Origin: Candidatus Parcubacteria bacterium
GTDB taxonomy: Bacteria > Patescibacteriota > Minisyncoccia > Phycocordibacterales > SBAW01
Length of the DNA: 26,581 bases
Reading direction: 5' to 3'
NCBI GenBank assembly: GCA_019661855.1
Contig: JAIFWM010000008.1
Coordinates: 1-26,581 of the forward strand
This document shows positions 11,148 to 19,099 of this stretch, in pieces (position 1 is the stretch's first letter; each line of letters starts with the position of its first letter). The position numbers were made by a program, and so were the translations under genes. A model generated the notes under the pieces. It did not search any database, was not told the DNA's origin, and was given only the letters and a program-made list of their open reading frames with translations.

Positions 11148-13631
11148 TTACAAACACACAAAACTTGCAATTGCGTCACCATCTCTGAGCTTCATAATTC
11201 TGACTCCTTGAGTAGAGCGTGACAAACTTGGAATTTCGACGAGGCCGGTACGGATGATTTGACCTTTCTTTGAGGCAACCACAATTTCGTCTGCACCTAC
11301 CCCTTCTTCTTTAGAGATAACGCGAGCTGCAATCAGCGGGCCAGTTTTAGGCGTCACTTTGATTGTCTTAATACCCGAGCCACCGCGCTTTTGGTTTTTA
11401 TATTCATCTACCGAAGTTGCTTTACCATATCCGTTTTTTGAGACCACGAGCACTTCAAGGTTTTTCATTCCCTTTTGCACCACATCTGCCCCAACGATAA
11501 AGTCGCCACTTCCGAGCTTCATACCACGCACGCCTCCGGCGTTGCGTCCCATTGGGCGAATGTCAGATTCTTTAAAACGAATCGACTGACCTTTAGCGGT
11601 CGAGAGGAATATTTCATCTCCCTTCTCTACCAACATTGCCGAAATAAGTTCATCTCCCTTTTGGAGTTTGATAGCAATGAGTCCCGAACGGCGCACATCA
11701 TGAAATGCGGTTGCATCTACTTTTTTCGCGATACCCATTTTAGTCACCATGTACAAGAATTTTTCTCCCTCTCTTTGTATCTTGCGCATTGGCAACACAC
11801 TCGTCACCTTTTCTTGCGGCGTTATTGAAAGATAGTTAACTATCGCCTTGCCTTTGGTTGAGCGTTTGCCCTCGGGCATTTCATACATTTTTATTTGATA
11901 CGCCTTTCCCACATCGGTAAAAAAGAGTAGGTCTGCATGCGTCGAGGTCGTGAGGAAGGTAGTAACAAAGTCCTCTTCTTTAGTATCAAGGTCTATAACC
12001 CCTACTCCTCCGCGCTTTTGTCTGCGAAATTCTTCGGGGTTGGTGCGCTTTACGTATCCGCCTTGAGTGAGCACAAGCACTTGCTCTTCGTCTGGCACCA
12101 AGTCTTCAACATTAATAACTCCTGCAGCGCCTTTAATAATTTTAGTTGCGCGATCGTCGCCGTGTTTTTTAGCTATCTCCTCTATTTCGGTTTTAATAAC
12201 GCCGAGCATTTTTTTGTCGCTCTTAAGAAGATCCTCAAAATATTCGATAATGTCTTGTACCTCCTTGAGTTCATCCAAAACTTTTTGACGCTCAAGGTTA
12301 GCCAAGCGCGAGAGGCGCATCTCAAGGATCGCCGTTGCTTGAAGGTCAGAGAATTTAAATTCTTTCATGAGCCCCAAGTGCGCGGACGGCACATCTTTAG
12401 ATGCGCGGATGAGTTTAATTATCTGGTCAATGTAGTCGAGTGCTTTCTTGAGGCCTAAGAGGATATGCTCACGCTCTTTTGCTTTGCGTAGGTCAAACTC
12501 CGAGCGCAAGCGCACCACCTCGCGGCGATGTTTAATAAACTCCTGCAAGATACTCTTCAGCGACATCGTCTGGGGCACGCCGTCTACCAACATCACCATG
12601 TTGAAGTGGAAGGTGTCCTCAAGCGCTGTGTGCTTGTAGAGGTAGTTCAAAACTTTTTGTGGATGCGCACCTTGCTTCAACTCGATAACCACGCGAATGT
12701 CACGTGTAGACTCGTCGCGAAGGCCGCGAATGCCTTCGATTTTTTTATCGCGCACAAGGTCGGCAATACGCACAATGAGATCTGCTTTGTTAACTCGGTA
12801 AGGAATTGAGGTGACCACAATTTGATAGTCGCCTTTTTTACCCTCAACTATTTCGGCATTGCCGCGCACCACCACTGGGCCTTTGCCAGTTGAGTAGGCG
12901 TGGAGAATATCTTTTTTGTTGTAGGCAATAGCTCCTGTTGGAAAGTCGGGCCCGGTAACAAACTCCATTAAATCCTCAACGCTTGCGTGTGGATTTTCTA
13001 TCAAATGGGTAACTGCGTTTGAAAGTTCTTTCAGGTTGTGTGGCGGGATGTTGGTCGCCATACCAACCGCAATACCGAGTGTTCCGTTAAGCAAAATGTT
13101 TGGTACTGCTGCAGGCAACACTGCAGGCTCTTGAATCGAACCGTCGTAGTTGGGGCGCCACAAAACTGTCTCCTTCTCTAAGTCGCGCAAAAGCTCGGTT
13201 GCCACCGTGCTCATCTTGGCCTCGGTGTAACGCATTGCTGCAGCTGAGTCGCCGTCGATCGAACCAAAGTTTCCTTGGCCCAAAATTAATGGGTAGCGCA
13301 TGCTAAACTCCTGCGTCATTTTGACCATCGCATCATACACCGACGCGTCGCCGTGTGGGTGGTACTTACCCAGCACCTCTCCTACCACTGTTGCCGACTT
13401 ACGAAAGCGCGACTGTGGGGTCAAACCCATGCGATGCATGGCATAGAGGATGCGACGGTGCACTGGCTTTAACCCGTCGCGCACGTCAGGGAGAGCACGC
13501 GAGGTAATAACCGTCATCGCGTAGTCTATGTAGCTCTCGCGCATCTCGGTTGAGATGTTGCGCGCAACTACGCCTGCTCCATTTCTATCGTCGCCGCTTG
13601 CGGGCGGTTGTTGTTCTTTCTCTTTAGCCAT
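11148..13631 (-). CDS. gyrA: DNA gyrase subunit A
   Basis: 827 residues, full length. GyrA breaks and rejoins DNA and, with GyrB, introduces negative supercoils. The catalytic tyrosine is Tyr135 in AAMRYTEAKMS. The winged-helix/tower region contains HPHGDASVYDAMVKM, the quinolone-determining region, where E. coli Ser83-Ala84 is replaced by Ala96-Ser97 and Asp87 is kept as Asp100. A GyrA box is present in the C-terminal pinwheel (QKRGGVG, 538-544; consensus QRRGGKG), which separates it from ParC. It starts 3 nt after a small membrane-protein gene. gyrB is not in the window. Confidence 0.95.
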   Translation of the reverse strand: MAKEKEQQPPASGDDRNGAGVVARNISTEMRESYIDYAMTVITSRALPDVRDGLKPVHRRILYAMHRMGLTPQSRFRKSATVVGEVLGKYHPHGDASVYDAMVKMTQEFSMRYPLILGQGNFGSIDGDSAAAMRYTEAKMSTVATELLRDLEKETVLWRPNYDGSIQEPAVLPAAVPNILLNGTLGIAVGMATNIPPHNLKELSNAVTHLIENPHASVEDLMEFVTGPDFPTGAIAYNKKDILHAYSTGKGPVVVRGNAEIVEGKKGDYQIVVTSIPYRVNKADLIVRIADLVRDKKIEGIRGLRDESTRDIRVVIELKQGAHPQKVLNYLYKHTALEDTFHFNMVMLVDGVPQTMSLKSILQEFIKHRREVVRLRSEFDLRKAKEREHILLGLKKALDYIDQIIKLIRASKDVPSAHLGLMKEFKFSDLQATAILEMRLSRLANLERQKVLDELKEVQDIIEYFEDLLKSDKKMLGVIKTEIEEIAKKHGDDRATKIIKGAAGVINVEDLVPDEEQVLVLTQGGYVKRTNPEEFRRQKRGGVGVIDLDTKEEDFVTTFLTTSTHADLLFFTDVGKAYQIKMYEMPEGKRSTKGKAIVNYLSITPQEKVTSVLPMRKIQREGEKFLYMVTKMGIAKKVDATAFHDVRRSGLIAIKLQKGDELISAMLVEKGDEIFLSTAKGQSIRFKESDIRPMGRNAGGVRGMKLGSGDFIVGADVVQKGMKNLEVLVVSKNGYGKATSVDEYKNQKRGGSGIKTIKVTPKTGPLIAARVISKEEGVGADEIVVASKKGQIIRTGLVEIPSLSRSTQGVRIMKLRDGDAIASFVCL

Positions 13632-13634
13632 AAT

Positions 13635-13877
13635 TTAAAAGGGATCGCTCGTCGTTGCCACCTCTAACGTATTAGGAGCGTACTCACCTCCGATCACATT
13701 TGCAAGTTGGTCGCTTGAACCAGGTTGATTTGTTTGTCCCATGACCGCGAGGCGGACACTGAGCGTCGTGATCCATACGAAAAAGAGCGCTGCGGTAACC
13801 AAGACCGCGCCGCGCAGCGCATGCGCGCGGCGCTCGTGAGGCTCTTTCGTCTTTAGATGTTCGATGTAACGCTTCAT
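13635..13877 (-). CDS. Small single-helix membrane protein upstream of gyrA
   Basis: 80 residues. A charged N-terminus (MKRYIEHLKTKEPHERRAHALR) is followed by one helix (GAVLVTAALFFVWITTLSVRLAVM) and a Gln/Ser/Asn-rich tail. This order suggests an N-in, C-out single-pass protein. No family is recognised. It lies 12 nt after the MBL-fold gene and 3 nt before gyrA, so the three are probably cotranscribed. Confidence 0.65.
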   Translation of the reverse strand: MKRYIEHLKTKEPHERRAHALRGAVLVTAALFFVWITTLSVRLAVMGQTNQPGSSDQLANVIGGEYAPNTLEVATTSDPF

Positions 13878-13889
13878 ATAAAATATTTT

Positions 13890-14507
13890 CTAGTGACTCA
13901 AAACTACTATCTCACTTTCTTTACCCTCCAAGTCTTTTTTGCGGATAGTGAGTTTGTCTATTGGCTTAACATCCTCGCCCGCCTCTTTAAGAAACGCTTT
14001 CAAACTTTCGGGTTTATAGTGCATTGGGATGATTGCTTTAGGCTCTAGCTGCACAGCAAGTTTATAGGCCTCGTCATAGTCGAGCATGCCTTCGTCGCCG
14101 ATAGGTAAAAACAAAATATCTATATCATCTAACTCTTGCTTGGCAGATGGTGGCAAGGTGGCGGTCGAGAGCGCGCCCAAGAAGCAAAGGTTCATACCCT
14201 CAAGCGAAACGCTGTAGAGCGTGTTGATACTCTTTTTGCCATCGTAGTTTGACTCAGATGCAAAGCCACGTACTGCTACGCCTTTGACCTCATATTCGCC
14301 TGCTCCGTTTATGACAAAGGGTGCGCGGTCGCCAAACGATGCATTTTCAACGCCATTAAAGTCTTCGTGGTTCAAAGTTGAGAGCACAATGTCAGAGCCA
14401 AACTTGCTGGACTGAAGTTTAGAGTCTTTAGAAGGAGGGTTAAAAGACAGGGTCAAATCGCCCTGGGTAATTTTGAAGTTTTGCCCTCCGTGGTAGGTAA
14501 TAACCAT
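13890..14507 (-). CDS. Metallo-beta-lactamase-fold protein with degenerate metal site
   Basis: 205 residues. The start TYHGGQNFKI, the strand VLSTLNHEDF, GAGEYEVKGV and the late AIIPMHYKP follow the UlaG-like branch of the MBL fold. The HxHxDH metal motif is degraded: LNHEDF keeps the second His (47) and Asp (49) but has Leu45 and Phe50 in place of the first and third His. A His remains in PMHY. It may bind one metal, act on another substrate, or be non-catalytic. The start is marked by an extended -10 (TGATACAAT, box 14519-14514 minus) exactly 6 nt before the ATG. It heads the unit with the small membrane protein and gyrA. Confidence 0.75.
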   Translation of the reverse strand: MVITYHGGQNFKITQGDLTLSFNPPSKDSKLQSSKFGSDIVLSTLNHEDFNGVENASFGDRAPFVINGAGEYEVKGVAVRGFASESNYDGKKSINTLYSVSLEGMNLCFLGALSTATLPPSAKQELDDIDILFLPIGDEGMLDYDEAYKLAVQLEPKAIIPMHYKPESLKAFLKEAGEDVKPIDKLTIRKKDLEGKESEIVVLSH

Positions 14508-14536
14508 GGCTCAATTGTATCACATTTTGAGCTATT

Positions 14537-14546
14537 TTGCTATACT
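14537..14546 (+). promoter_or_regulatory. Extended -10 promoter for the 53-aa gene
   Basis: TGCTATACT on the plus strand is an extended -10 box; no convincing -35 is seen. It would start a transcript about 30 nt before the ATG at 14582. It is divergent from, and close to, the MBL-fold gene promoter. Confidence 0.5.
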
Positions 14547-14581
14547 AAAAAGTCCCTAAAAAAGGAAAGGAGCTCTTTGCA

Positions 14582-14743
14582 ATGAAGGAAGTCGAAATCC
14601 CTCAAAAACCGGCCGAAAGTGAAATCGTCAGGGAATACCGTCAACACGTAGACCCGGCCACGAATCACTATCGCAAAGATGATGCGTTCGGCCATGATCC
14701 TAAGCCATTCAAACGGCAGGAAAAGGACCAAGCAGCGCTCTAA
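14582..14743 (+). CDS. Small acidic/basic soluble protein, 53 aa
   Basis: The ATG follows a strong Shine-Dalgarno (AAAGGAG) by 9 nt, and an extended -10 box lies about 35 nt upstream. The product starts MKEVEIPQKPAESEIVREYR and continues QHVDPATNHYRKDDAFGHDP, ending KPFKRQEKDQAAL. It is strongly hydrophilic, rich in Lys, Glu, Asp, His and Pro, with no membrane segment, and is probably largely unstructured. A terminator follows at 14831. It has its own promoter, ribosome site and terminator. The function is unknown. Confidence 0.6.
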   Translation: MKEVEIPQKPAESEIVREYRQHVDPATNHYRKDDAFGHDPKPFKRQEKDQAAL

Positions 14744-14830
14744 CTTCATCAAATCTTCTGCTTAGTTCAAGCACACTTGCTTCGCAGCCCAAGTCATAGG
14801 GAGGAATCGAGGGTGCACAAGCACCCCACA

Positions 14831-14858
14831 ACCGGCGGTAACACCCGCCGGTTTTTTA
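14831..14858 (+). terminator. Intrinsic terminator after the 53-aa gene
   Basis: The 8-bp stem ACCGGCGG/CCGCCGGT (14831-14838 with 14845-14852) is followed by TTTTT. The tail of the T-tract runs into the -35 of the rpsA promoter. The 88 nt between the small gene and this hairpin show nothing else. Confidence 0.85.
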
Positions 14859-14970
14859 TTGCATAAGTCGACAGCTCGTGTATACTGCAGGGCAATAGAG
14901 GGTTTCTCACCTTTATTAACGGCTTGGGACTAATCTCCGATTAGGAGGACCTGACCAACAACCAAATACT
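14859..14970 (+). promoter_or_regulatory. rpsA promoter and 5' leader
   Basis: TTGCAT (14859-14864), a 16-nt spacer and TATACT (14881-14886) form a good promoter. The leader is about 78 nt. It contains a hairpin CTAATC-TCC-GATTAG (14930-14944) that partly takes in an AGGAGG sequence (14943-14948). That purine block is 22 nt before the ATG, too far for a normal ribosome site. In other bacteria S1 binds and represses its own leader; whether this one does so is only an inference. Confidence 0.65.
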
Positions 14971-16086
14971 ATGACAAAAACAAGCGCCACTTTGGACGCG
15001 CCAGAATCTGAAATTATTGAAACTCCTACTTTGATGCAGGGGCTCTTAGAGCGTGCTCCTGAGCCTCCTAAAGACGGCGACATCGTTGAGGGCCCAGTTA
15101 TTGCCCTTGAGCGCGCACGCCTTTACATCGACCTCCCTCCATTTGGTACCGGCGTTATCTTTGGTCGCGAATATCTTAATGCCCGCGAGGTCATTAAGCG
15201 CACCAACATCGGTGACCGCATTGCTGCTAAAGTAATTTTAACCAACACCAAAGACGGTTATATAGAGCTTTCACTCAAAGAGGCTCGCCAAGCACTCATT
15301 TGGGCCGAGGCTGAGGAAGCAGTTAAACAAAAAGCTCTCTTCGAACTTCCCGTTAAAGAGGCAAACAAAGGTGGACTTATTTTGGAGTGGCAAGGTATTG
15401 CCGGCTTTCTCCCTGCCTCACAGCTTAAGACCGAGCACTATCCGCGTGTTGCCGATGGCGACAAAGACAAGATCTTGGATGAGTTGCGCAAGTTTGTAGG
15501 CGAAAAGTTGCCTGTCTCTATCATCAGCGCATCTCCTAAAGAAGGTAAGCTTATTTTCTCTGAAAAGGGTCTTGATGACAAAGAAAAGCAAGAAATAATC
15601 GCAACCTACAATGTAAACGACGTCGTTTCAGGCGAGGTCACCGGCATGGTCGACTTTGGCGTCTTCGTCAAACTCGAGGAGGGCCTAGAGGGTCTCGTCC
15701 ACATTTCTGAAATAGACTGGGGCTTGGTAGACGATCCACGTCACTTCTTTAAGATAGGCGACAAGGTCAAAGTTAAGATCATCGACATCAAGGAGGGTAA
15801 GATCTCACTTTCAGTCAAAGCACTCAAAGACAATCCATGGCAAACCGCTTCAGACAAATATAAGAAGGGTGATGCCGTTGAGGGTGTGGTTATTAAATTT
15901 AACAAACACGGTGCACTTGCCTCTATCGAGGAGGGCATTGCAGGCTTGGTCCACATCTCAGAGTTTGGCAGCGAAGACAAGCTTCGCTCATCACTTGAGC
16001 TTGGCAAACGCTATCCATTTGTTATTTCCCTCTTTGACCCCAAAGAGATGCGCATGGCGCTCTCCTACTCAGGAGAAAAGAAATAA
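14971..16086 (+). CDS. rpsA: 30S ribosomal protein S1 (four S1 domains)
   Basis: 371 residues with four S1/OB repeats: about 34-105, 118-195 (the most divergent), 212-283 and 298-368. Repeats 3 and 4 carry the classic core VxGxVxxxxxFGxFVxLxxGLEGLVHISE, seen here as VSGEVTGMVDFGVFVKLEEG and EGIAGLVHISEF. E. coli S1 has six repeats; a four-repeat form is usual in compact genomes. S1 helps mRNA bind the 30S subunit. In a genome with many apparently leaderless messages its role may differ. It is transcribed alone, with its own promoter and a strong terminator. Confidence 0.9.
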   Translation: MTKTSATLDAPESEIIETPTLMQGLLERAPEPPKDGDIVEGPVIALERARLYIDLPPFGTGVIFGREYLNAREVIKRTNIGDRIAAKVILTNTKDGYIELSLKEARQALIWAEAEEAVKQKALFELPVKEANKGGLILEWQGIAGFLPASQLKTEHYPRVADGDKDKILDELRKFVGEKLPVSIISASPKEGKLIFSEKGLDDKEKQEIIATYNVNDVVSGEVTGMVDFGVFVKLEEGLEGLVHISEIDWGLVDDPRHFFKIGDKVKVKIIDIKEGKISLSVKALKDNPWQTASDKYKKGDAVEGVVIKFNKHGALASIEEGIAGLVHISEFGSEDKLRSSLELGKRYPFVISLFDPKEMRMALSYSGEKK

Positions 16087-16093
16087 ATATTAC

Positions 16094-16123
16094 AATCGCC
16101 CCGCGGGTTCCCGCGGGGCGATT
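16094..16123. terminator. Bidirectional terminator between rpsA and the response regulator gene
   Basis: A near-perfect 14-bp inverted repeat AATCGCCCCGCGGG/CCCGCGGGGCGATT lies between convergent genes. Short T-rich sequence follows on both strands. It begins 7 nt after the rpsA stop and ends 2 nt before the minus-strand stop. Confidence 0.85.
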
Positions 16124-16125
16124 TC

Positions 16126-16494
16126 TCAGTGTCTTTTACTAAGCACAAGAGCTATATGCTCAGTTAAGAGACCAAAGTCGAGCGGTTTAGAGAGAAACGA
16201 TATTACTCCAAGCTCTTTCCCCTTTCGCCACACTTCTGGATCATCATCGATGGTCAGCATTATAACGGGTATGTGTCTATGCTTTTTGCGTAATGTTTCA
16301 AGAACTACCAGACCTGGATGGTCTGGCAAGTGTAAGTCGAGCAGAATCATACTATAGACCGACTCGACTTCTACGGCAGTAAGTGCATCTTGCGCGGTAA
16401 AGACACAATCTACTTCTAACCCCAGCTTTTCCTCCAATATTGTTGAACAGGTCACTGACTGAATCGGATCACTTTCTACAAGCAAGACCCTCAT
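16126..16494 (-). CDS. Receiver-only response regulator (CheY-like)
   Basis: 122 residues, a single receiver domain with no output domain. The phosphoacceptor is Asp53 in MILLDLHLPDHPG. The acidic pocket is E7/D9 in LLVESDP, the conserved Thr is T81 in VIMLTIDDD, and Lys103 lies in SFLSKPLDF. All residues needed for phosphorylation are present. No histidine kinase is nearby, so its partner is encoded elsewhere. The start ATG 16494 has a purine-rich GGGAGG 5 nt upstream. pth lies upstream on the same strand, 70 nt away. Confidence 0.85.
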   Translation of the reverse strand: MRVLLVESDPIQSVTCSTILEEKLGLEVDCVFTAQDALTAVEVESVYSMILLDLHLPDHPGLVVLETLRKKHRHIPVIMLTIDDDPEVWRKGKELGVISFLSKPLDFGLLTEHIALVLSKRH

Positions 16495-16564
16495 GATCCC
16501 TCCCGTTGTGCTAAGGAACGTACGCGTTAATGCTATAGACTCTTCCCAAAAGGAAGATGAACGC

Positions 16565-17086
16565 TCAAGCGGCGTTTATTTTTGTCTGTGCTTGCTCTAC
16601 CCCCTCTTCAACAATAAGCTCAAGGGCTTCCAAAACTACCTTTTTAACCTTTTTAAGTTTTTCAAGCTCGGGTGGCTTAAATTTCCCTAGTACAAAGTCA
16701 GTAACTTTCTCTCCCGTTGGTTTTTTTAGCTTCCCCCTCGGTGTTGAAGGGCTTACCCCTATCCTCACCCGAGCAAAATCCTGGGTTTTTAAGGCTCCAA
16801 TTATAGATTTAACCCCATTGTGCCCCCCTCCACTGTTACCAAAGGATATTTTGACTCTCCCCAGGGGCAAATCTAGCTCATCATGTACCACTACCAAACC
16901 CTTAGCAGTCGAAATTGCTTTTTTAATTGCGGGTCCCGAGTGGTTCATGTAGACATTTAGCTCAACAACTTTTGCATTGTTGGGTAATTTCTCCTTAAGA
17001 GATGCAACTATATCTTTTCCAACATTATGTCGAGTACTTGCGTACTCGTCTGATGGATTGCCGAGTCCAATTATTATCCACTTCAT
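16565..17086 (-). CDS. pth: Peptidyl-tRNA hydrolase
   Basis: 173 residues from ATG 17086. Pth releases peptides from peptidyl-tRNA that drops off ribosomes. Catalytic and binding residues are all found: N10 (GLGNP), H20 (RHN), N48 (VYMNHSG), D69 (HDELDLP) and N90 (GGHNG), equivalent to E. coli N10, H20, N68, D93 and N114. About 20 residues are missing between H20 and N48 compared with E. coli, which explains the short length. A GGAG sequence lies 7 nt before the ATG. A longer frame to 17128 would overlap the lepB start and is unlikely. The gene is divergent from lepB. Confidence 0.9.
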   Translation of the reverse strand: MKWIIIGLGNPSDEYASTRHNVGKDIVASLKEKLPNNAKVVELNVYMNHSGPAIKKAISTAKGLVVVHDELDLPLGRVKISFGNSGGGHNGVKSIIGALKTQDFARVRIGVSPSTPRGKLKKPTGEKVTDFVLGKFKPPELEKLKKVKKVVLEALELIVEEGVEQAQTKINAA

Positions 17087-17087
17087 A

Positions 17088-17121
17088 TTGACTCCATTAG
17101 AATAACGCATACAATGTTGTA
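17088..17121 (+). promoter_or_regulatory. Promoter for leaderless lepB
   Basis: TTGACT (17088-17093), a 16-nt spacer and TACAAT (17110-17115) are followed by 6 nt and then the lepB ATG at 17122. Transcription would begin at or next to the A of the start codon. The -35 overlaps the first codon region of divergent pth, so the two genes share a very small intergenic space. Confidence 0.75.
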
Positions 17122-17679
17122 ATGCCACAGGAGCATCGTGAATCTTTTCTCACTGAACTCCTAAAATTTACTCTCTTTGCATTTATTATCGTATTTCCAG
17201 TACGACTTTTTATTGCGCAGCCGTTTATTGTCTCGGGTGCATCCATGGTTCCCACGTTTGAGAACGGCCAATACCTAATAATAGACGAGCTCACCTACCA
17301 TTTTGAAAGCCCTGCGCGCGGAGATGTGATAGTTTTTCGTTATCCACGCGATCCAAAAGAGTTTTTTATCAAACGCATCATAGGTTTGCCGGGCGAAACG
17401 GTAGATATTAAAGACGGCAAGATCTCTGTAACCAAAACAGATGGCACCACCATTGCCCTAAGCGACGACTATATAGTCAACCAAGGCAACGGCTCTGCCA
17501 TGCGTGCCACTCTTTCATCTGATGAATACTTTGTCATGGGTGACAACCGCCCAGAAAGTTCGGACTCACGGGTATGGGGACCTTTGCCGCGGCAAAATAT
17601 TGTCGGCCGCGCATTTTTACGTCTCCTCCCCGTTCAAAACCTTAGTCTTTTTCCAGGAAACGTCGACCTACAACAATAG
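17122..17679 (+). CDS. lepB: Signal peptidase I
   Basis: 185 residues. An N-terminal membrane helix (ELLKFTLFAFIIVFPVRLFIAQPF) leads into the periplasm-side catalytic domain. The nucleophile is Ser41 in SGASMVPT and the general base is Lys84 in FFIKRIIGLPGE. The box MGDNRPESSDSR is complete. It cleaves signal peptides of exported proteins such as the pilin-like and secreted proteins here. The length is typical of the short form. The start is fixed by the promoter, which leaves no leader. The next gene begins directly after its stop codon. Confidence 0.95.
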   Translation: MPQEHRESFLTELLKFTLFAFIIVFPVRLFIAQPFIVSGASMVPTFENGQYLIIDELTYHFESPARGDVIVFRYPRDPKEFFIKRIIGLPGETVDIKDGKISVTKTDGTTIALSDDYIVNQGNGSAMRATLSSDEYFVMGDNRPESSDSRVWGPLPRQNIVGRAFLRLLPVQNLSLFPGNVDLQQ

Positions 17680-18819
17680 ATGGGAGTCGCTCGCACTTCG
17701 CCTGCATCATTCTTAAAGCACGCTGCTGACGTGGCCTCTTCTTATGGCTTTCGTCCTATGCGAGAGGTTGAGCGGCTAGCTCAAGGCAAAATAGATCGCA
17801 TCCGTGGCTCACATTCGCTCGAAACTGTCTTGCAAGTCTCGGCCGCAGCAATGGGTTTGCATTCACCAGAACCGATGCTTACCTTTTATGCAACGCCAAG
17901 CCCCACATTTTTGCCTCAACCGATGCGCGAGAGTGGTGAGTTTGGTTTAAGTATCATGGGCACGTCTGAAAGTGTGGGCGAAGTAGTGCTCTTAAAAGCC
18001 GTTGCCGCGATTTTAAACGAATGGGGCTCACCTATAGCTCGTGTGCGTTTGAACGCTCTTGGTGACAAAGACTCCCGACAACGTTTTGAGCGCGAACTCT
18101 CGCTTTATATGCGCAAACACGGCCCCCACTTTGATGATTTTTGTCGTGAGCAACAGGCATCGAACATATTTGGTGTTTACGGGTGTCAAAACGAACAGTG
18201 CCGCACTATTTTAAGTGAAGGTCCACGTGCCATGAACTTCCTTTCCGAAAAAAGTCGCTCCCATCTTCGTGAAGTGTTAGAGCATGTAGAGAAGTTAGGC
18301 CTGCCCTATTCACTCGACGACCTCCTGACGAGTCAAGTACCCGAACCACGACTCGTCTTTGCCTTTGACCTGGCAGAAGAAGATGCCACCGTAGTCGGCG
18401 CTGTGGGCGGCCGCTTTGACGACTACGTGCGCAAACTAACCGGACGTAAGGAGGGTTATGCAGTTACCGCAAGTATCTACTTCCGCAAAAAGGGTGCCGC
18501 TCGTTCGCACTTTGTCTATGACGCGAAGGCGCGCAACCCCAAAATTTATTTTGTACAACTAGGGTTGCGTGCCAAGCTCCAGGGCCTTGCAGTGCTCGAT
18601 GTCTTGCGCCAGGCACGTATACCCGTCTCACAGTCGTTTGACTCGGCGCACCTTTCGCCACAGCTCTTACATGCTAAAGAATTAGGCGTCTCACATCTCC
18701 TTATCATGGGTCACCGCGAGGCACTCGACGGCACGGTCATTATCCGTTCGACTATTAACTCATCTCAGGAAATAGTCGCGGTAGGCCAGCTCCCCCGCTA
18801 CCTCAAAGCGTTGCGATAA
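17680..18819 (+). CDS. HisRS-like paralog lacking the usual catalytic motifs
   Basis: 379 residues. The core resembles class II histidyl-tRNA synthetase: RVRLNALGDKDSRQRFERELS (HisRS: INS-IGD-xxSR-xxF), FDLAEEDATVVGAVGGRFDDYV (the GGRYD region), and a C-terminal anticodon-binding-like domain starting KIYFVQLGLRAKLQGL. The family's early PRGTxD motif, the motif 2 FRxE loop and the histidine-A LVRGLDYY segment are absent or unrecognisable. It is therefore probably not a working HisRS. HisZ, the regulatory HisRS paralog of histidine synthesis, lacks the C-terminal domain that this protein has. The ATG follows the lepB stop with no gap. The role is unknown; tRNA or amino-acid sensing is possible. 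Confidence 0.65.
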   Translation: MGVARTSPASFLKHAADVASSYGFRPMREVERLAQGKIDRIRGSHSLETVLQVSAAAMGLHSPEPMLTFYATPSPTFLPQPMRESGEFGLSIMGTSESVGEVVLLKAVAAILNEWGSPIARVRLNALGDKDSRQRFERELSLYMRKHGPHFDDFCREQQASNIFGVYGCQNEQCRTILSEGPRAMNFLSEKSRSHLREVLEHVEKLGLPYSLDDLLTSQVPEPRLVFAFDLAEEDATVVGAVGGRFDDYVRKLTGRKEGYAVTASIYFRKKGAARSHFVYDAKARNPKIYFVQLGLRAKLQGLAVLDVLRQARIPVSQSFDSAHLSPQLLHAKELGVSHLLIMGHREALDGTVIIRSTINSSQEIVAVGQLPRYLKALR

Positions 18820-18847
18820 TGGCACCCCTGTGGTATATTCCTCAGGC

Positions 18848-19099
18848 ATGGCAATTAATGCAGAAGTCTCAAAAAACGACGGAGAATCACCAGTAAATTT
18901 GATCCGCCGCTTCAGTAAACGCGTCCAAGGCGCGGGTCTTATCCCGTCTTTGCGCAACCGCCGCTACCACGCTCGTCCTAAATCTCGCTTGGTAATTCGT
19001 AAAAAGACGCTCAAGTCTATTAAGCGCCGCGCTGAGGTCCAAGAGCTCATCAAACTCGGTAAAATGATCGAGAAGCCAAAACGAGGTGGACGCCGCTAA
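18848..19099 (+). CDS. rpsU: 30S ribosomal protein bS21
   Basis: 83 residues. ESPVNLIRRFSKRVQGAGLIPSLRNRRYHARPKSRLVIRKK is the bS21 core, followed by a basic tail ending KPKRGGRR. S21 takes part in initiation on the 30S subunit. The ATG at 18848 is 8 nt after an extended -10 (TGGTATATT), so the transcript is leaderless or nearly so. An in-frame ATG at 18830 lies upstream of that box and is rejected. The gene overlaps ybeY by 14 nt. Confidence 0.9.
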   Translation: MAINAEVSKNDGESPVNLIRRFSKRVQGAGLIPSLRNRRYHARPKSRLVIRKKTLKSIKRRAEVQELIKLGKMIEKPKRGGRR

